Assembly: GCA_016839165.1 (NCBI GenBank)
Contig: CP069300.1
Span: forward strand, 1,612,001-1,676,000
Length of the DNA: 64,000 bases
From: Bradyrhizobium sp. PSBB068
GTDB lineage: Bacteria; Pseudomonadota; Alphaproteobacteria; Rhizobiales; Xanthobacteraceae
Reading direction: 5' to 3'
How positions within the stretch are numbered: position 1 is the first letter of the stretch; each line of letters begins with the position of its first letter. This document shows, in pieces, positions 8,386-24,846 of the stretch. The notes under the pieces were generated by a model. That model had not been told where the DNA came from, did no database searches, and saw only the letters and a list, made by a program, of their open reading frames with translations. A program made the position numbers and the translations under genes.

Positions 8386-9759
8386 ATGGCCGTATTACCG
8401 ACCGTACAGCCCGACATCACGCTCCTGCTGGACATGGAGGGTGTGATCCGCGAAGCGACGCTATCTCCGTCGATGAGCGGCGAGAGCGTCGACGGATGGC
8501 TCGGCCGCCCTTGGGTCGAAGTTGCCGGTGAAATGGGGGGCGAGAAGGTCAAGCGCATGGTCGATGACGCGCGCGTCACCGGCATTTCGGCGTTCCGCCA
8601 AATCAACCAGCGCTTTCCGAGCGGTCTCGAAATTCCGATGGAATACACCACGGTGCTGCTGGGTGGCCGAGCCGGGATGCTGGCGATCGGCAAAAACCTG
8701 CAAGCGGTCGCCGAGCTTCAGTCGCGCCTGATCGCGGCCCAGCAGACGATGGAGCGCGACTATTGGAAGCTGCGCGAAATCGAGACGCGCTACCGTCTGG
8801 TCTTCGACGCATCAAACGAGGCCGTCCTGATCGTATCGGCCGCCAATCTGCGGATCCTGGAAGCCAACCGTACTGCGATTGAAGCGCTGAATTCGCCGCG
8901 TCGCCGCAACGAGGACATCGCGGGACGCGAACTGCTGCATGACATCGCCGCTGAAGACCGCGACGCCGTTCGCGAAGTGCTGGCGCGCATCCGCGAACGC
9001 GGCAAGGCGTTGAGCATCCTTGTGCATCTTGGCCCTGAAGCGAAGCCCTGGATGCTGCGGGGGTCGCTGATGACGGCGGAGCCCGGCCACGTGTTTCTGC
9101 TGCAATTTACCGCCGCGACCGAACTATCGGCTCCGAAAGACAAGAGTGAGCCTTCGACCGTAGAGGAGTTGGTCGAGCATTTGCCGGACGGGTTCGTGGC
9201 GCTCGACGACGCGGGCATCATTCGCCATGCCAATCAGGCCTTCCTTGATCTTGTGCAGCTCGGCTCGAAGGCTTCCGCAATCGGGGAATCGCTTGGCCGG
9301 TGGCTCTGGCAACCGGGCGCCGACCTAAATGCACTCCTTTCGAACATCCAGCGGCACAAGACCGTGCGGCTGTTCACGACGTCGATTCGCGGCGAGCTCG
9401 GTACCGAGACCGAGGTCGAAATCTCGGCTGGGACCGGGGAGGGCGGGCTCGGTCACATCGGCGTGCTGCTTCGCAATGTGGCCCGTCGCCTTCCGTCAGG
9501 CAGTGAGAGTGATTTTCTGCGCACCGCACTGGGTTCGATGAGCGAGCAGATCGGGAAATCGTCGCTGCGCCAGCTCGTCAAGAATACGGTTGGCGTCGTC
9601 GAACAGCACTATGTGAAGCAGGCGCTCGAGATCGCAGGTGGCAACCGCACCGCGACAGCAGAACTTCTTGGATTGAGCCGCCAGAGCCTTTATGCAAAGC
9701 TCAATCGCTACGGCCTGGACGACAAGGAGCCGGACGCCGAGGAAACCCCAGAGGACTGA
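8386..9759 (+). CDS. ppsR2: PpsR/CrtJ-type regulator, copy 2 (phytochrome partner)
   Basis: 457-residue paralogue of the regulator at 1872. ATG 8386 starts the protein at MAVLPTVQ, leading directly into the first PAS (ITLLLDMEGVI). Layout: N-terminal PAS, Q-linker (QQTMERDYWKL), two more PAS domains, C-terminal Fis-type helix-turn-helix (AELLGLSRQSLY). It contains no cysteine at all, so thiol redox sensing is impossible. It sits directly before bphP with one base between the stop and the bphP start. In Bradyrhizobium and R. palustris the adjacent BphP1-type phytochrome binds PpsR2 under far-red light and relieves repression; the same circuit is inferred here. Confidence 0.95.
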   Translation: MAVLPTVQPDITLLLDMEGVIREATLSPSMSGESVDGWLGRPWVEVAGEMGGEKVKRMVDDARVTGISAFRQINQRFPSGLEIPMEYTTVLLGGRAGMLAIGKNLQAVAELQSRLIAAQQTMERDYWKLREIETRYRLVFDASNEAVLIVSAANLRILEANRTAIEALNSPRRRNEDIAGRELLHDIAAEDRDAVREVLARIRERGKALSILVHLGPEAKPWMLRGSLMTAEPGHVFLLQFTAATELSAPKDKSEPSTVEELVEHLPDGFVALDDAGIIRHANQAFLDLVQLGSKASAIGESLGRWLWQPGADLNALLSNIQRHKTVRLFTTSIRGELGTETEVEISAGTGEGGLGHIGVLLRNVARRLPSGSESDFLRTALGSMSEQIGKSSLRQLVKNTVGVVEQHYVKQALEIAGGNRTATAELLGLSRQSLYAKLNRYGLDDKEPDAEETPED

Positions 9760-9760
9760 G

Positions 9761-11941
9761 TTGGCGCTGCATTCGCTCGCTACACCAGCATTCGGAAAAG
9801 CCGACCTTTCCAACTGCGAACGGGAAGAGATCCATCTCGCGGGCTCGATACAGCCCCATGGCGCCCTATTGGTCGTCAGCGAGCCCGATCACCGTGTCAT
9901 TCAAGCCAGCGCCAATGCCGCTGAATTTCTCAATCTGAAGCAAGTCGACGGAATGGCGCTCGCCGATCTCGACGGCGACCTGCTGGTCCGAATTCTTCCG
10001 CACCTCGACCCAACCGCGCAGGGAATGCCGATCGCAGTGCGCTGCAGGATCGGAAGCCCCGGCGCCGATTATGACGGGCTTTTGCATCGACCGCCCGAAG
10101 GAGGGTTGGTCATTGAGCTGGAGCGGGCCGGACCTTCGGTCGATTTGACCAGGTATATCGCCAAGGCGCTCGAGAAGATCCGCACGGCCTCCTCGATTCG
10201 CGCGCTGTGCGAGGAGGCTGCGACCTTGTTCCAGGATCGTACTGGCTATGACCGGGTCATGGTCTATCGTTTCGATGACGAGGGCCACGGCGAAGTATTT
10301 TCGGAACGCCGCAAGCCGGAGCTCGAGGCGTATCTGGGCAACCGCTACCCTGCGACCGATATTCCGCAGATGGCGAGGCGCCTCTATGAGCGCACAAGAG
10401 TCCGCGTGCTGGTGGATGTGAACTATCAGCCCGTCCCGCTGCAGCCCCGGTTTTCGCCGATCACCGGGCGGGATCTGGACATGTCGCTCTGCTTCCTGCG
10501 CAGCATGTCGCCGATTCACCTTCAGTACCTGAAGAACATGGGTGTTGGCGCCACCCTGGTGATCTCGCTCGTGGTCGGCGGAAAGCTATGGGGCCTCGTC
10601 GCCTGTCACCATTACGAGCCGCGCTTCATACATTTCGAATTGCGGGCGGTTTGCGAACTGCTTGCCGAGGCGATCGCGACACGCATCGCGGCGCTCGAGA
10701 GCTTTGCGCAGAGTCAGTCCGAGCTCTTCGTGCAACGGCTCGAGCAGCGAATGATCGAGGCGATGTCGCGCGAAGGTGACTGGCGAGGCGCGATCTTCGA
10801 CAGCTCGCAATCGATCCTGCAGCCGCTCGGGGCGAGTGGAGGCGCTCTGATCTATGAGGGCCAGATTATTTCGACCGGGGAGGTTCCGGGGACACAAGAG
10901 ATTAGGGAGATCGGCGCGTGGCTGGACACGCATCGTGATCGAACCGTGGTGGCGACGGCATCGCTCGGCCTGGATCTTCCGCAATTCGCGGGGATTACAA
11001 AGGTTGCGAGCGGGGTCGCAGTGACGCCGATCTCCAGCAATCCGGGCGAATACCTGATCTGGTTCCGGCCGGAGCGCATTCGCACGGTGACCTGGGGCGG
11101 CGATCCGTTGAAGCCGTTCGTGATCGGCAACAGCCCCACGGATTTGTCGCCGCGCCGGTCGTTTGCGCAGTGGCATCAGCAGGTAGAAGGAACGTCCGAC
11201 CCTTGGACGCCAGCCGATCTCGCCGCCGCGCGCCTGATTGGTCAGTCGGTGGCGGACATTGTGCTGCAATTCCGCGCGGTGCGCACCCTCATCGCCCAAG
11301 ACCAGCTCGAACAGTTCAGTCGTCAGGTGCGCGTGTCCGAGCAGCCGGTGATCATCGCCGATATCGACGGCAAGATCCTGCTAGTGAACGAGGCGTTCAA
11401 GACGTTGCTGCCGAAGGATCATTCCGCGTTCGGCCGGCTGGATGAATTGGCCGGGGCATTTCAACAACCGGACCGTTTCCTTCGCGATGTTGCGGAGCTC
11501 ATCCGTCACCATCGCCCATGGCGCGGCGAGTTGCTGTTGCGCAGCGAAAGTAACCGGGAAAAGCCGTTGCTGATCAGGGCCGATCCAGTGCATCCGTCGC
11601 GGGACCGGGTGCTCGGCTTCGTGCTGATCTTCTCCGATATCACCGATCGAAAGGCCGCCGAGATTGCGCGCAGCCGTTTCCAGGAAGGGATCGTTCAAAG
11701 CAATCGTATCAGCAGCGTCCGTCTCGATTCGAAGACCGATCTCGTCTACCAGAACCTACTGTCGTCGGTGATCGAGAACGCCCAGCTCGCCGCGCTGGAA
11801 ATCACCTATGGTGTGGAAACCGGCCGGATCGCCGAGATGCTCGAGAGCGTCCGCAATTCGACGCTGCGCACTGCCGAAGTGCTTGAACATCTGATCTGGC
11901 ATGCGTCACGGACCTCAGGCGGCGGCAAGCCTAACGCCTGA
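9761..11941 (+). CDS. bphP: Bacteriophytochrome, BphP1 type, binding PpsR2
   Basis: Red/far-red photoreceptor of 726 residues from TTG 9761, which has AGAGGA 5 bases upstream and lies one base after the ppsR2 stop. Domains: PAS (about 10-115) with the biliverdin-attaching Cys in SNCEREEIH at about residue 19; GAF (about 135-310) with YPATDIPQMARRLY; PHY (about 320-505) with the tongue motif SPRRSF; a further PAS/PAC (about 520-640); and a C-terminal helical output region (ENAQLAALEITYG). No H-box or ATPase domain is present, so it is not a kinase and should act by protein-protein contact. The context of ppsR2 and a heme oxygenase supports light control of photosynthesis genes. Confidence 0.95.
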   Translation: MALHSLATPAFGKADLSNCEREEIHLAGSIQPHGALLVVSEPDHRVIQASANAAEFLNLKQVDGMALADLDGDLLVRILPHLDPTAQGMPIAVRCRIGSPGADYDGLLHRPPEGGLVIELERAGPSVDLTRYIAKALEKIRTASSIRALCEEAATLFQDRTGYDRVMVYRFDDEGHGEVFSERRKPELEAYLGNRYPATDIPQMARRLYERTRVRVLVDVNYQPVPLQPRFSPITGRDLDMSLCFLRSMSPIHLQYLKNMGVGATLVISLVVGGKLWGLVACHHYEPRFIHFELRAVCELLAEAIATRIAALESFAQSQSELFVQRLEQRMIEAMSREGDWRGAIFDSSQSILQPLGASGGALIYEGQIISTGEVPGTQEIREIGAWLDTHRDRTVVATASLGLDLPQFAGITKVASGVAVTPISSNPGEYLIWFRPERIRTVTWGGDPLKPFVIGNSPTDLSPRRSFAQWHQQVEGTSDPWTPADLAAARLIGQSVADIVLQFRAVRTLIAQDQLEQFSRQVRVSEQPVIIADIDGKILLVNEAFKTLLPKDHSAFGRLDELAGAFQQPDRFLRDVAELIRHHRPWRGELLLRSESNREKPLLIRADPVHPSRDRVLGFVLIFSDITDRKAAEIARSRFQEGIVQSNRISSVRLDSKTDLVYQNLLSSVIENAQLAALEITYGVETGRIAEMLESVRNSTLRTAEVLEHLIWHASRTSGGGKPNA

Positions 11942-11960
11942 AACTACTGGCGCGGCCGAC

Positions 11961-12653
11961 TTATTGCATGGCCGCTATGGAGGCCGATACATGCGGCACT
12001 GCAGCCTCGACGGCGCATGAGATGTCGATATTCATGGAGAATGCGATTGCACCTTCCTCCACCAGGGCTTGCGGATCGGACGCAAGTGCACCGGCTTCCT
12101 CAAGCGCCCTGCGGTAGTCGGCCTTCAGCACGTCCAGATCCGAAAAGTGCGGAAAATCGTAGAAGGTCAGCTCCAATGGGCGAAGCCCAAGCGAGCGCGC
12201 AAGCAGTCTTTGCAGGATCTGGCCGCCGCTGAGGTCCCCGAGATAGCGGGTATAGGCATGTGCGATCAGTCTCAGGCCGTCGCCATCGGCCGCATGCGAT
12301 ACCCGCTTAGCGTAGATATCGCCGGCGGCAAGCAGTGGAATGTCCTCGATCCATCGCTCGCCGCACAGGGCGGCAAGGTCGGTTTCGATCGCGAGCGTGC
12401 GCTCGAGCCGGTAGCGGGACAGCAATGCGATGCCGGGTGAACTGCGATGGCGCTCGAGCCCACGCTCCATGGCCCGGTAGGCGGGGAGCAGATTGCGCAA
12501 GAACAGGATGTAGCCTGCCCGGCTCGCTTCACCCCGCAGCAGACTTCGAATAATGCCGGTGCGTTCGGCTTCGGCATGCAGCGCCTTGGTACGGAGATAG
12601 AGCGCCGTCACGACGCTGAGCGGCAAGGGGCCATCCGCCGTTGCAGCGGTCAT
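11961..12653 (-). CDS. hmuO: Biliverdin-forming heme oxygenase
   Basis: Converts haem to biliverdin, the chromophore needed by the bacteriophytochrome that ends 19 bases away on the other strand. 230 residues from ATG 12653, chosen because GGAGG lies 8 bases upstream; a GTG at 12734 overlapping the preceding stop would add 27 basic residues that look unlike the family. The proximal haem His is in LHAEAERTG near the N terminus and the distal helix is in RYLGDLSGGQIL. Cotranscribed with the cobalamin-binding regulator gene. Alternative name bphO. Family assignment is strong. Confidence 0.9.
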   Translation of the reverse strand: MTAATADGPLPLSVVTALYLRTKALHAEAERTGIIRSLLRGEASRAGYILFLRNLLPAYRAMERGLERHRSSPGIALLSRYRLERTLAIETDLAALCGERWIEDIPLLAAGDIYAKRVSHAADGDGLRLIAHAYTRYLGDLSGGQILQRLLARSLGLRPLELTFYDFPHFSDLDVLKADYRRALEEAGALASDPQALVEEGAIAFSMNIDISCAVEAAVPHVSASIAAMQ

Positions 12654-12730
12654 TCCGGTCGCCTCCGCAATCGCTTTGTAAGGTAAGCTTCGTCGCGTCA
12701 ATCTACGCCGTCCCCGTCCGTTGAGGCCGG

Positions 12731-13624
12731 TCACGTCCGGCCCTTCAGCTGTTCGATCAGCCCATGCGCCTCCTGCGGCGCAGTGGTCGCGTCTGCCGAC
12801 ATCATATCGGCTCCCATCGACGCCACAAGGTCAGGCTGAGCGATTACTAGCGGGCCGCCCAAAACGATGCCGACCTGCCGGTTGCGCGAGTCGCGCCGGA
12901 TGTCGTGGATGTCCCTCTTCAACTCATCGAGCCGCCTATCGCTGCTAACGGAGAAGCCGACGATGTCGAACCAGTGATTATGCACCAGTGATGTCAGCTC
13001 TTGGTGCGACGAAAACGGGCCGGTGCAGAGATTCCAGCCCGCGCGGCGGAAGAACTCGGCCACCATGGATAGTCCGAAACTGTGTTGGTCGCCCGGAATG
13101 ATCGTTAGCAGTGCCGATTCGCCGCCGTGGTCGTCGCTGGCTTCGTGCACGAAGCTGTGGCCGAGCCGGTGCATGATGAGCTGCAATCGACCGACACCGA
13201 GCGTAACGCTGGCAAAATCCGTCGTGTCCGATTCCCACTGCGCGCCGAGCTGTCGTGCTGCGGGCGCCAGAAGATCGAGAAAGATTGATTCGACCGACGC
13301 GCCTTTCGCCTGGAGATCCACGACATAGGCAAATGCTGCGCCGTCATCGGCACCAAGCGCAAGCGCCGCGAACATCTCCACCTCGGTCGGTGCGGTCGGC
13401 TCTGCGATCTCCGCAGCCTTTGCGATCGGTGTGCTGCGTAACGCCAGCACGATCTTGGGAATGATCTGCGTCTTGATTGTGCGGACCATCGCGACCGGTT
13501 GCAGGGTCGGCCGAAAGCGCCAGATCGGCGCCGGAATTCTCTGTCGCAGCGATTTAGGACGAGGCGCCGACGTGGTGTCGGTGGCGCTACCGGCTGAGAA
13601 GGATTGCTCGTTCACATCGGTCAT
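12731..13624 (-). CDS. ppaA: AerR/PpaA-type cobalamin-binding regulator
   Basis: 297-residue protein with a C-terminal B12-binding (SCHIC/PpaA) fold. Start ATG 13624 (MTDVNEQ) has GGGGGAG 5-8 bases upstream. The conserved PGDQHSFG loop carries the His that coordinates cobalamin in AerR, and VLGGPLV follows in the Rossmann-like half. AerR and PpaA are light- and redox-responsive antirepressors that act on CrtJ/PpsR. It is divergent from bchF and followed by the heme oxygenase gene, whose longest frame overlaps its stop. Whether it partners PpsR1 or PpsR2 cannot be seen from sequence. An imperfect PpsR site lies 57 bases upstream. Confidence 0.85.
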   Translation of the reverse strand: MTDVNEQSFSAGSATDTTSAPRPKSLRQRIPAPIWRFRPTLQPVAMVRTIKTQIIPKIVLALRSTPIAKAAEIAEPTAPTEVEMFAALALGADDGAAFAYVVDLQAKGASVESIFLDLLAPAARQLGAQWESDTTDFASVTLGVGRLQLIMHRLGHSFVHEASDDHGGESALLTIIPGDQHSFGLSMVAEFFRRAGWNLCTGPFSSHQELTSLVHNHWFDIVGFSVSSDRRLDELKRDIHDIRRDSRNRQVGIVLGGPLVIAQPDLVASMGADMMSADATTAPQEAHGLIEQLKGRT

Positions 13625-13680
13625 ATTTCGCTCCCCCAAGCATTAAGTCGCCACGCTTCAAAACCGTCAAGTTTAATTTA

Positions 13681-13698
13681 CGTACAGTTTAGTTGACA
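13681..13698. promoter_or_regulatory. Imperfect PpsR site between ppaA and bchF
   Basis: CGTACAGTTTAGTTGACA matches TGT-N12-ACA with one mismatch (CGT for TGT). Its position in the divergent region next to a perfect site at 13860 makes it a plausible partner operator. Confidence 0.4.
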
Positions 13699-13720
13699 GT
13701 TCTCGAAGCGAGGTTTAGCC

Positions 13721-15738
<2,018 letters not shown>

Positions 15739-15740
15739 TC

Positions 15741-17289
15741 ATGCAGCTCACCGTGTGGACATATGAAGGACCTCCCCACGTCGGCGCGATGCGCGTCGCC
15801 ACGGGAATGGAGCGCCTGCATTATGTGCTGCACGCGCCGCAGGGCGATACCTACGCGGATCTGCTGTTTACGATGATCGAGCGCCGCGACCTACGCCCGC
15901 CTGTGACCTACACGACGTTTTCCGCGCGCGATCTTGGCGGTGACACAGCCGAACTGTTCAAGACGGCTGCGCAGAATGCCTACGATCGTTTCCAACCGCA
16001 GGCGTTGCTGGTTGGCGCGTCCTGTACCGGCTCGTTGATCCAGGACGACCCCGGCGGGCTGGCACGTGCGCTCAACCTCCCGATCCCCGTTGTCGCCGTC
16101 GATCTGCCGGCCTATCAGCGGAAGGAAAATTGGGGCGCGGCCGAAACCTTCTATCAACTGGTGCGCGCGCTCGCGGGCCCGTCAGCGCCGGCACCCGGAA
16201 TGCCGCGTTCGCTGCGTGCCGCAGGAGTCCGTGCTCGCTGCAATCTGCTTGGCCCAACGGCTCTCGGCTTCCGCCATCGCGACGATGTCGCGGAAATTAC
16301 GTCACTGCTGGCAAAGCTCGGCATCGACGTGAACGTCACGGCGCCGATGGGGGCTAGACCTGCCGATATCGTGAGATTGGGCGAAGCCGACTTCAACGTC
16401 GTGCTCTATCCCGAAATCGCCGGCCAGGCGGCGTCCTGGCTGCACCGGACCTTTGGTCAGCCCTTCACCAAGGCCGTCCCGATCGGCGTGTCGGCCACCC
16501 GCGAATTTGTCGAAGAGGTCGCGAAGCTCGCTGGTGTCGATGCGTCGGCGACGCTCGCCTCGGCCTCCACCCGGCTACCGTGGTACTCGCGTTCGGTCGA
16601 TTCGACCTATCTCACCGGCAAGCGCGTCTTCATCTTCGGTGACGCCACCCACGCCGCCGCCGCCGCGCGCATCGCATCCGATGAACTCGGCTTCAAGGTT
16701 GTCGGCCTTGGCACCTACAGCCGCGAGTTCGGGCGCGAAATCCGCGAGGCGGCGAAGCGCTACGATGTCGAGCCGTTGATCACCGATGACTATCTGGAAG
16801 TCGAGGCGAAAGTTGCGGAACTGCAGCCCGAGTTAGTGCTGGGAACCCAGATGGAGCGACATATCGCCAAACGCCTTGGGGTTCCCTGCGCCGTAATCTC
16901 GGCGCCGGTGCATGTGCAGGACTTTCCGGCACGCTATGCGCCGCAGATGGGATTTGAGGGCGCCAACGTCATCTTCGATACCTGGGTGCATCCGCTGATG
17001 ATGGGCCTCGAGGAGCATCTGCTGGCGATGTTCAAGGATGATTTCGAGTTCACGGACGGAGCAGTGCCTTCCCATCTGGGCGCGGGCCATCAGGTGTCCG
17101 ATGCCGCAAAGCCGGTTCAGATTACCGAACTAGCCTCAGCCGCGGTGCTGACTAGCGTGACCTGGGCCGCCGATGCCGAGAAAGAGCTGCGAAAAATTCC
17201 GTTCTTCGTTCGCGGCAAGGCACGCCGCAACACCGAACGTTTCGCCAACGAAACCGGCGTTGCCACCATAACCATTGAGACGCTCTACG

Positions 17290-17315
<26 letters not shown>
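15741..17315 (+). CDS. bchB: Light-independent protochlorophyllide reductase subunit B
   Basis: B subunit of dark-operative protochlorophyllide reductase, 524 residues. The N terminus [18 protein letters not shown] is the family signature; RDLGGDT near residue 36 carries the Asp that serves as the unusual fourth ligand of the 4Fe-4S cluster, and the GASCTGSLI loop holds a conserved Cys. The C-terminal PCP_red-type domain ([14 protein letters not shown]) is complete. The 3' end overlaps bchH by 26 bases in another frame, the longest overlap of the run. Confidence 0.97.
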
Positions 17316-21925
<4,610 letters not shown>

Positions 21926-21926
<1 letters not shown>

Positions 21927-22627
21927 TGTCCATTGCAACCTATCTCGAACGGCGCGGCGAACTTGAGACCTATTTCGACCGGACTGCGGTCGATGCATGG
22001 GCCAAGCTGACGTCGGATGTGCCAGTCGGTCGTATCAGAGCCACTGTCCGTGCTGGCCGGGACGAGATGCGCAACACGCTGCTGTCGTGGCTGCCGCAGA
22101 ACATGAACGGCGCGCGATTGCTCGATGCCGGATGCGGCACCGGAGCGTTGTCGATCGAGGCTGCCCGGCGCGGCGCAAGCGTGGTCGCGATCGATCTGTC
22201 GCCGACTTTGGTGTCGGTGGCGCGGGAACGCCTGCCGTCTGACCTCGGCGGCTCGACCATCGAATTCCGCTCCGGCGACATGCTCGATCCCAAACTCGGC
22301 AGGTTTGACTTCGTGGTTGCGATGGATTCGCTGATCCACTATCGCCCGGCGGATATCTGCCGGATCATGGCCGGTCTGGCGGAGCGGACCGCCGCGGCCA
22401 TGCTGGTGACGTTCGCGCCGAAGACGCCGGCGCTGACCGTGATGCATGCCGTCGGCCGACTCTTTCCACGCGGTGATCGTGCACCGGCGATCGAGCCGGT
22501 TGCCGAGCAGAAATTGCGACGGTTGCTGATGGCGGATGAGGGGTTTGAGCGCTGGGAGCTCGGCCGCAGTCATCGCGTAGCCAGGGGATTCTACAAGTCG
22601 CAGGCCCTGGAAGTGATTCCACGATGA
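21926..22627 (+). CDS. bchM: Magnesium protoporphyrin IX methyltransferase
   Basis: SAM-dependent enzyme that methylates the 13-propionate of Mg-protoporphyrin IX, providing the substrate for the AcsF cyclase encoded at 26291. 233 residues. The SAM motif is LLDAGCGTGALSIEAA (about residue 66), followed by VVAIDLS and the substrate-side motif MDSLIHY. The start shares one base with the bchL stop and the end overlaps lhaA by four bases. Confidence 0.96.
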
Positions 22628-24057
22628 CCCGGATATCGTCGATATTGGCAAAAGGCTGGATGCGGCTCGGGACCCGCTTCCTTCCCTTTGCCGACGCGGC
22701 AACGGCGGAGCTTCCGCTCGGACGGCTGCTGCGTCTGTCGCTGTTCCAGGTATCGACCGGCATCTCGATCGTTCTGCTGAACGGCACGCTCAACCGTGTG
22801 ATGATCGTCGAGCTTGGTGTCTCCACGCTGCTGGTTTCGCTGATGGTGTCGATCCCCCTGGTGTTCGCGCCGTTCCGCGTTCTGATCGGCTTCAAATCCG
22901 ACAATCATCGCTCCGTGCTGGGTTGGCGCAGAGTGCCCTATATCTGGATGGGGACACTGATCCAGTTCGGCGGCTTTGCCATCCTTCCGTTTGCGCTGCT
23001 GGTGCTGTCGGGCACCGGCGAGTATCCCGCCGTTTACGGACAGTTCGGCGCAGCGCTCGCCTTCCTGTTGGTCGGCGCCGGCATGCATACCGCCCAGACT
23101 GCGGGTCTCGCACTCGCCACCGATCTGGCGCCGGCGGATGCGCGGCCGCGCGTCGTGGCCTTCCTCTATGTGATGCTGCTGTTCGGGATGGCCGGCAGTG
23201 CGCTGATCTTTAGCGAGCTGTTGCGCAACTTCAACGAGATCCGCCTGATCCAGGTGATCCAGGGTGTCGCCGTCATGCAACTGCTGCTCAACGTCGCCGC
23301 CCTGTGGAAGCAGGAAGCGCGCAATCCAGGGCTGACGTCGGCTTCCCGAGAGCTCCCCGAATTCCAGCAATCCTGGGCCAGGTTCCGTAACTCCGGCGGT
23401 TCGGTCCGCGTCCTTGTCGCCGTGGCGCTCGGTACTTCGGCATTTTCGATGCAGGATATTCTGCTAGAGCCCTACGGCGCCGAAATCCTCAAGCTGACGG
23501 TGGGCCAGACCACGGCGCTCACGGCATTTTTTGCGCTCGGCACGCTGGCTGGATTTGGCCTGGCCGCAAGGACGCTGGGGCGCAATGCCGATCCCTATCG
23601 CATCGCTGGTTTCGGCGCGGTAGCAGGCGTGTTTGCTTTCGCGGCAGTGATTTTTGCAGCGCCCTTGGGTTCGGTTCTGCTGTTTCGGATCGGGACCGCT
23701 TTGATCGGATTCGGTGGCGGGCTGTTCGCCGCGGGAACGTTGACCGCCGCGATGGCGATTGCAGCGGAGGGTGAGAGCGGATTGGCGCTGGGCACCTGGG
23801 GCGCCGTGCAGGCGACCGCCGCCGGCAGCGGCATCGCGCTCGGTGGCGGCATCCGCGATGCCGTGACATCGCTGGCATCGAGCGGCGAGCTCGGTCGCGC
23901 GCTGACCGATCCGTCGACGGGATACAGCGTCGTCTACCACATCGAAATTGCTTTGTTGTTCGCCACTCTGGTTGCGATTGGCCCGCTCGTCCGCAGCGCA
24001 CGGACGGGGTTCTCGCAGCCTTCCACAAAGTTTGGCCTGGCTGAGTTTCCAGGCTAG
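22624..24057 (+). CDS. lhaA: Light-harvesting 1 assembly protein LhaA (PucC family)
   Basis: Twelve-helix membrane protein of the bacteriochlorophyll delivery family, 477 residues, required for LH1 assembly in other purple bacteria. Signs are LFQVSTGISIVLLNGTLNRVM, then VPYIWMGT and the paired half-repeat with DILLEPYGAEIL. Its position immediately before puhA is the conserved one for LhaA. It is related to the protein at 4197 but clearly distinct in sequence. The puh promoter of related species lies within lhaA; I could not identify it here. Confidence 0.94.
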   Translation: MTRISSILAKGWMRLGTRFLPFADAATAELPLGRLLRLSLFQVSTGISIVLLNGTLNRVMIVELGVSTLLVSLMVSIPLVFAPFRVLIGFKSDNHRSVLGWRRVPYIWMGTLIQFGGFAILPFALLVLSGTGEYPAVYGQFGAALAFLLVGAGMHTAQTAGLALATDLAPADARPRVVAFLYVMLLFGMAGSALIFSELLRNFNEIRLIQVIQGVAVMQLLLNVAALWKQEARNPGLTSASRELPEFQQSWARFRNSGGSVRVLVAVALGTSAFSMQDILLEPYGAEILKLTVGQTTALTAFFALGTLAGFGLAARTLGRNADPYRIAGFGAVAGVFAFAAVIFAAPLGSVLLFRIGTALIGFGGGLFAAGTLTAAMAIAAEGESGLALGTWGAVQATAAGSGIALGGGIRDAVTSLASSGELGRALTDPSTGYSVVYHIEIALLFATLVAIGPLVRSARTGFSQPSTKFGLAEFPG

Positions 24058-24078
24058 TCAACGAAAGGGAGGTCGCCC

Positions 24079-24846
24079 ATGCAGCCCGACTCGTATATGG
24101 ACCTGGCACAGGTCACGCTCTACGTCTTCTGGATCTTCTTCGCTTGCCTGATCTTCTACCTTCGCCGCGAAGATAAGCGCGAAGGCTATCCGCTCGAATC
24201 GACGGGCATCAAGGGCGGGGCCGCGTATGGCTTTCCGCGCATGCCCGATCCCAAGACCTACCTCCTGCGCGGCGGGCACACCGCGACGCTACCGAACCAC
24301 AAGAACGATCGCCCCGACGTCGCGTTGGCGCCGATCGCGGTGTGGCCGGGCGCTCCGGCCGAGCCGACCGGCAATCCGATGCTGGATGGCGTCGGGCCCG
24401 GGTCCTACGCTAATCGCGAGGACGGTCCCGAACTAACGATGGAGAACGTCCCCTGTATCGTTCCGCTGCGTCTTGCCGAAGGCACCTATCTCGAATCCCG
24501 CGACCCCGATCCGCGCGGCATGCGGGTGAACGGCGCGGACAGCGAAATGGGCGGCACCGTCACCGACGTCTGGGTCGATCGCGCCGAAGCTCTGATCCGC
24601 TATCTCGAAGTGGAAGTCACGACGTCGGGTGGCGCGAAACGTGTGCTGCTACCGATGCCGTTCGCCAAGATCGATGGCCGCCGCAGCCGAGTCTGGGTCG
24701 ATGCCATCCTCGGCAGCCAGTTCGTCGACGTGCCGGCGACGAAGAGCCCCGATCAGGTGACCAAGCTCGAGGAAGATCGCATCGTCGGATATTACGGCGC
24801 GGGCACGCTCTATGCCACGCCCGCGCGTCAGGAGCCGCTGCTGTGA
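24079..24846 (+). CDS. puhA: Photosynthetic reaction centre H subunit
   Basis: Caps the L/M heterodimer on the cytoplasmic side and guides protons to QB. 255 residues: one N-terminal membrane helix (YVFWIFFACLIFYLRREDKREGYPLE) and a soluble beta-rich domain with GFPRMPDPKTYLL and RDPDPRGM. AAAGGGAGG lies just before the ATG. The gene starts 21 bases after lhaA and its stop overlaps puhB (GTGA). Confidence 0.97.
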   Translation: MQPDSYMDLAQVTLYVFWIFFACLIFYLRREDKREGYPLESTGIKGGAAYGFPRMPDPKTYLLRGGHTATLPNHKNDRPDVALAPIAVWPGAPAEPTGNPMLDGVGPGSYANREDGPELTMENVPCIVPLRLAEGTYLESRDPDPRGMRVNGADSEMGGTVTDVWVDRAEALIRYLEVEVTTSGGAKRVLLPMPFAKIDGRRSRVWVDAILGSQFVDVPATKSPDQVTKLEEDRIVGYYGAGTLYATPARQEPLL

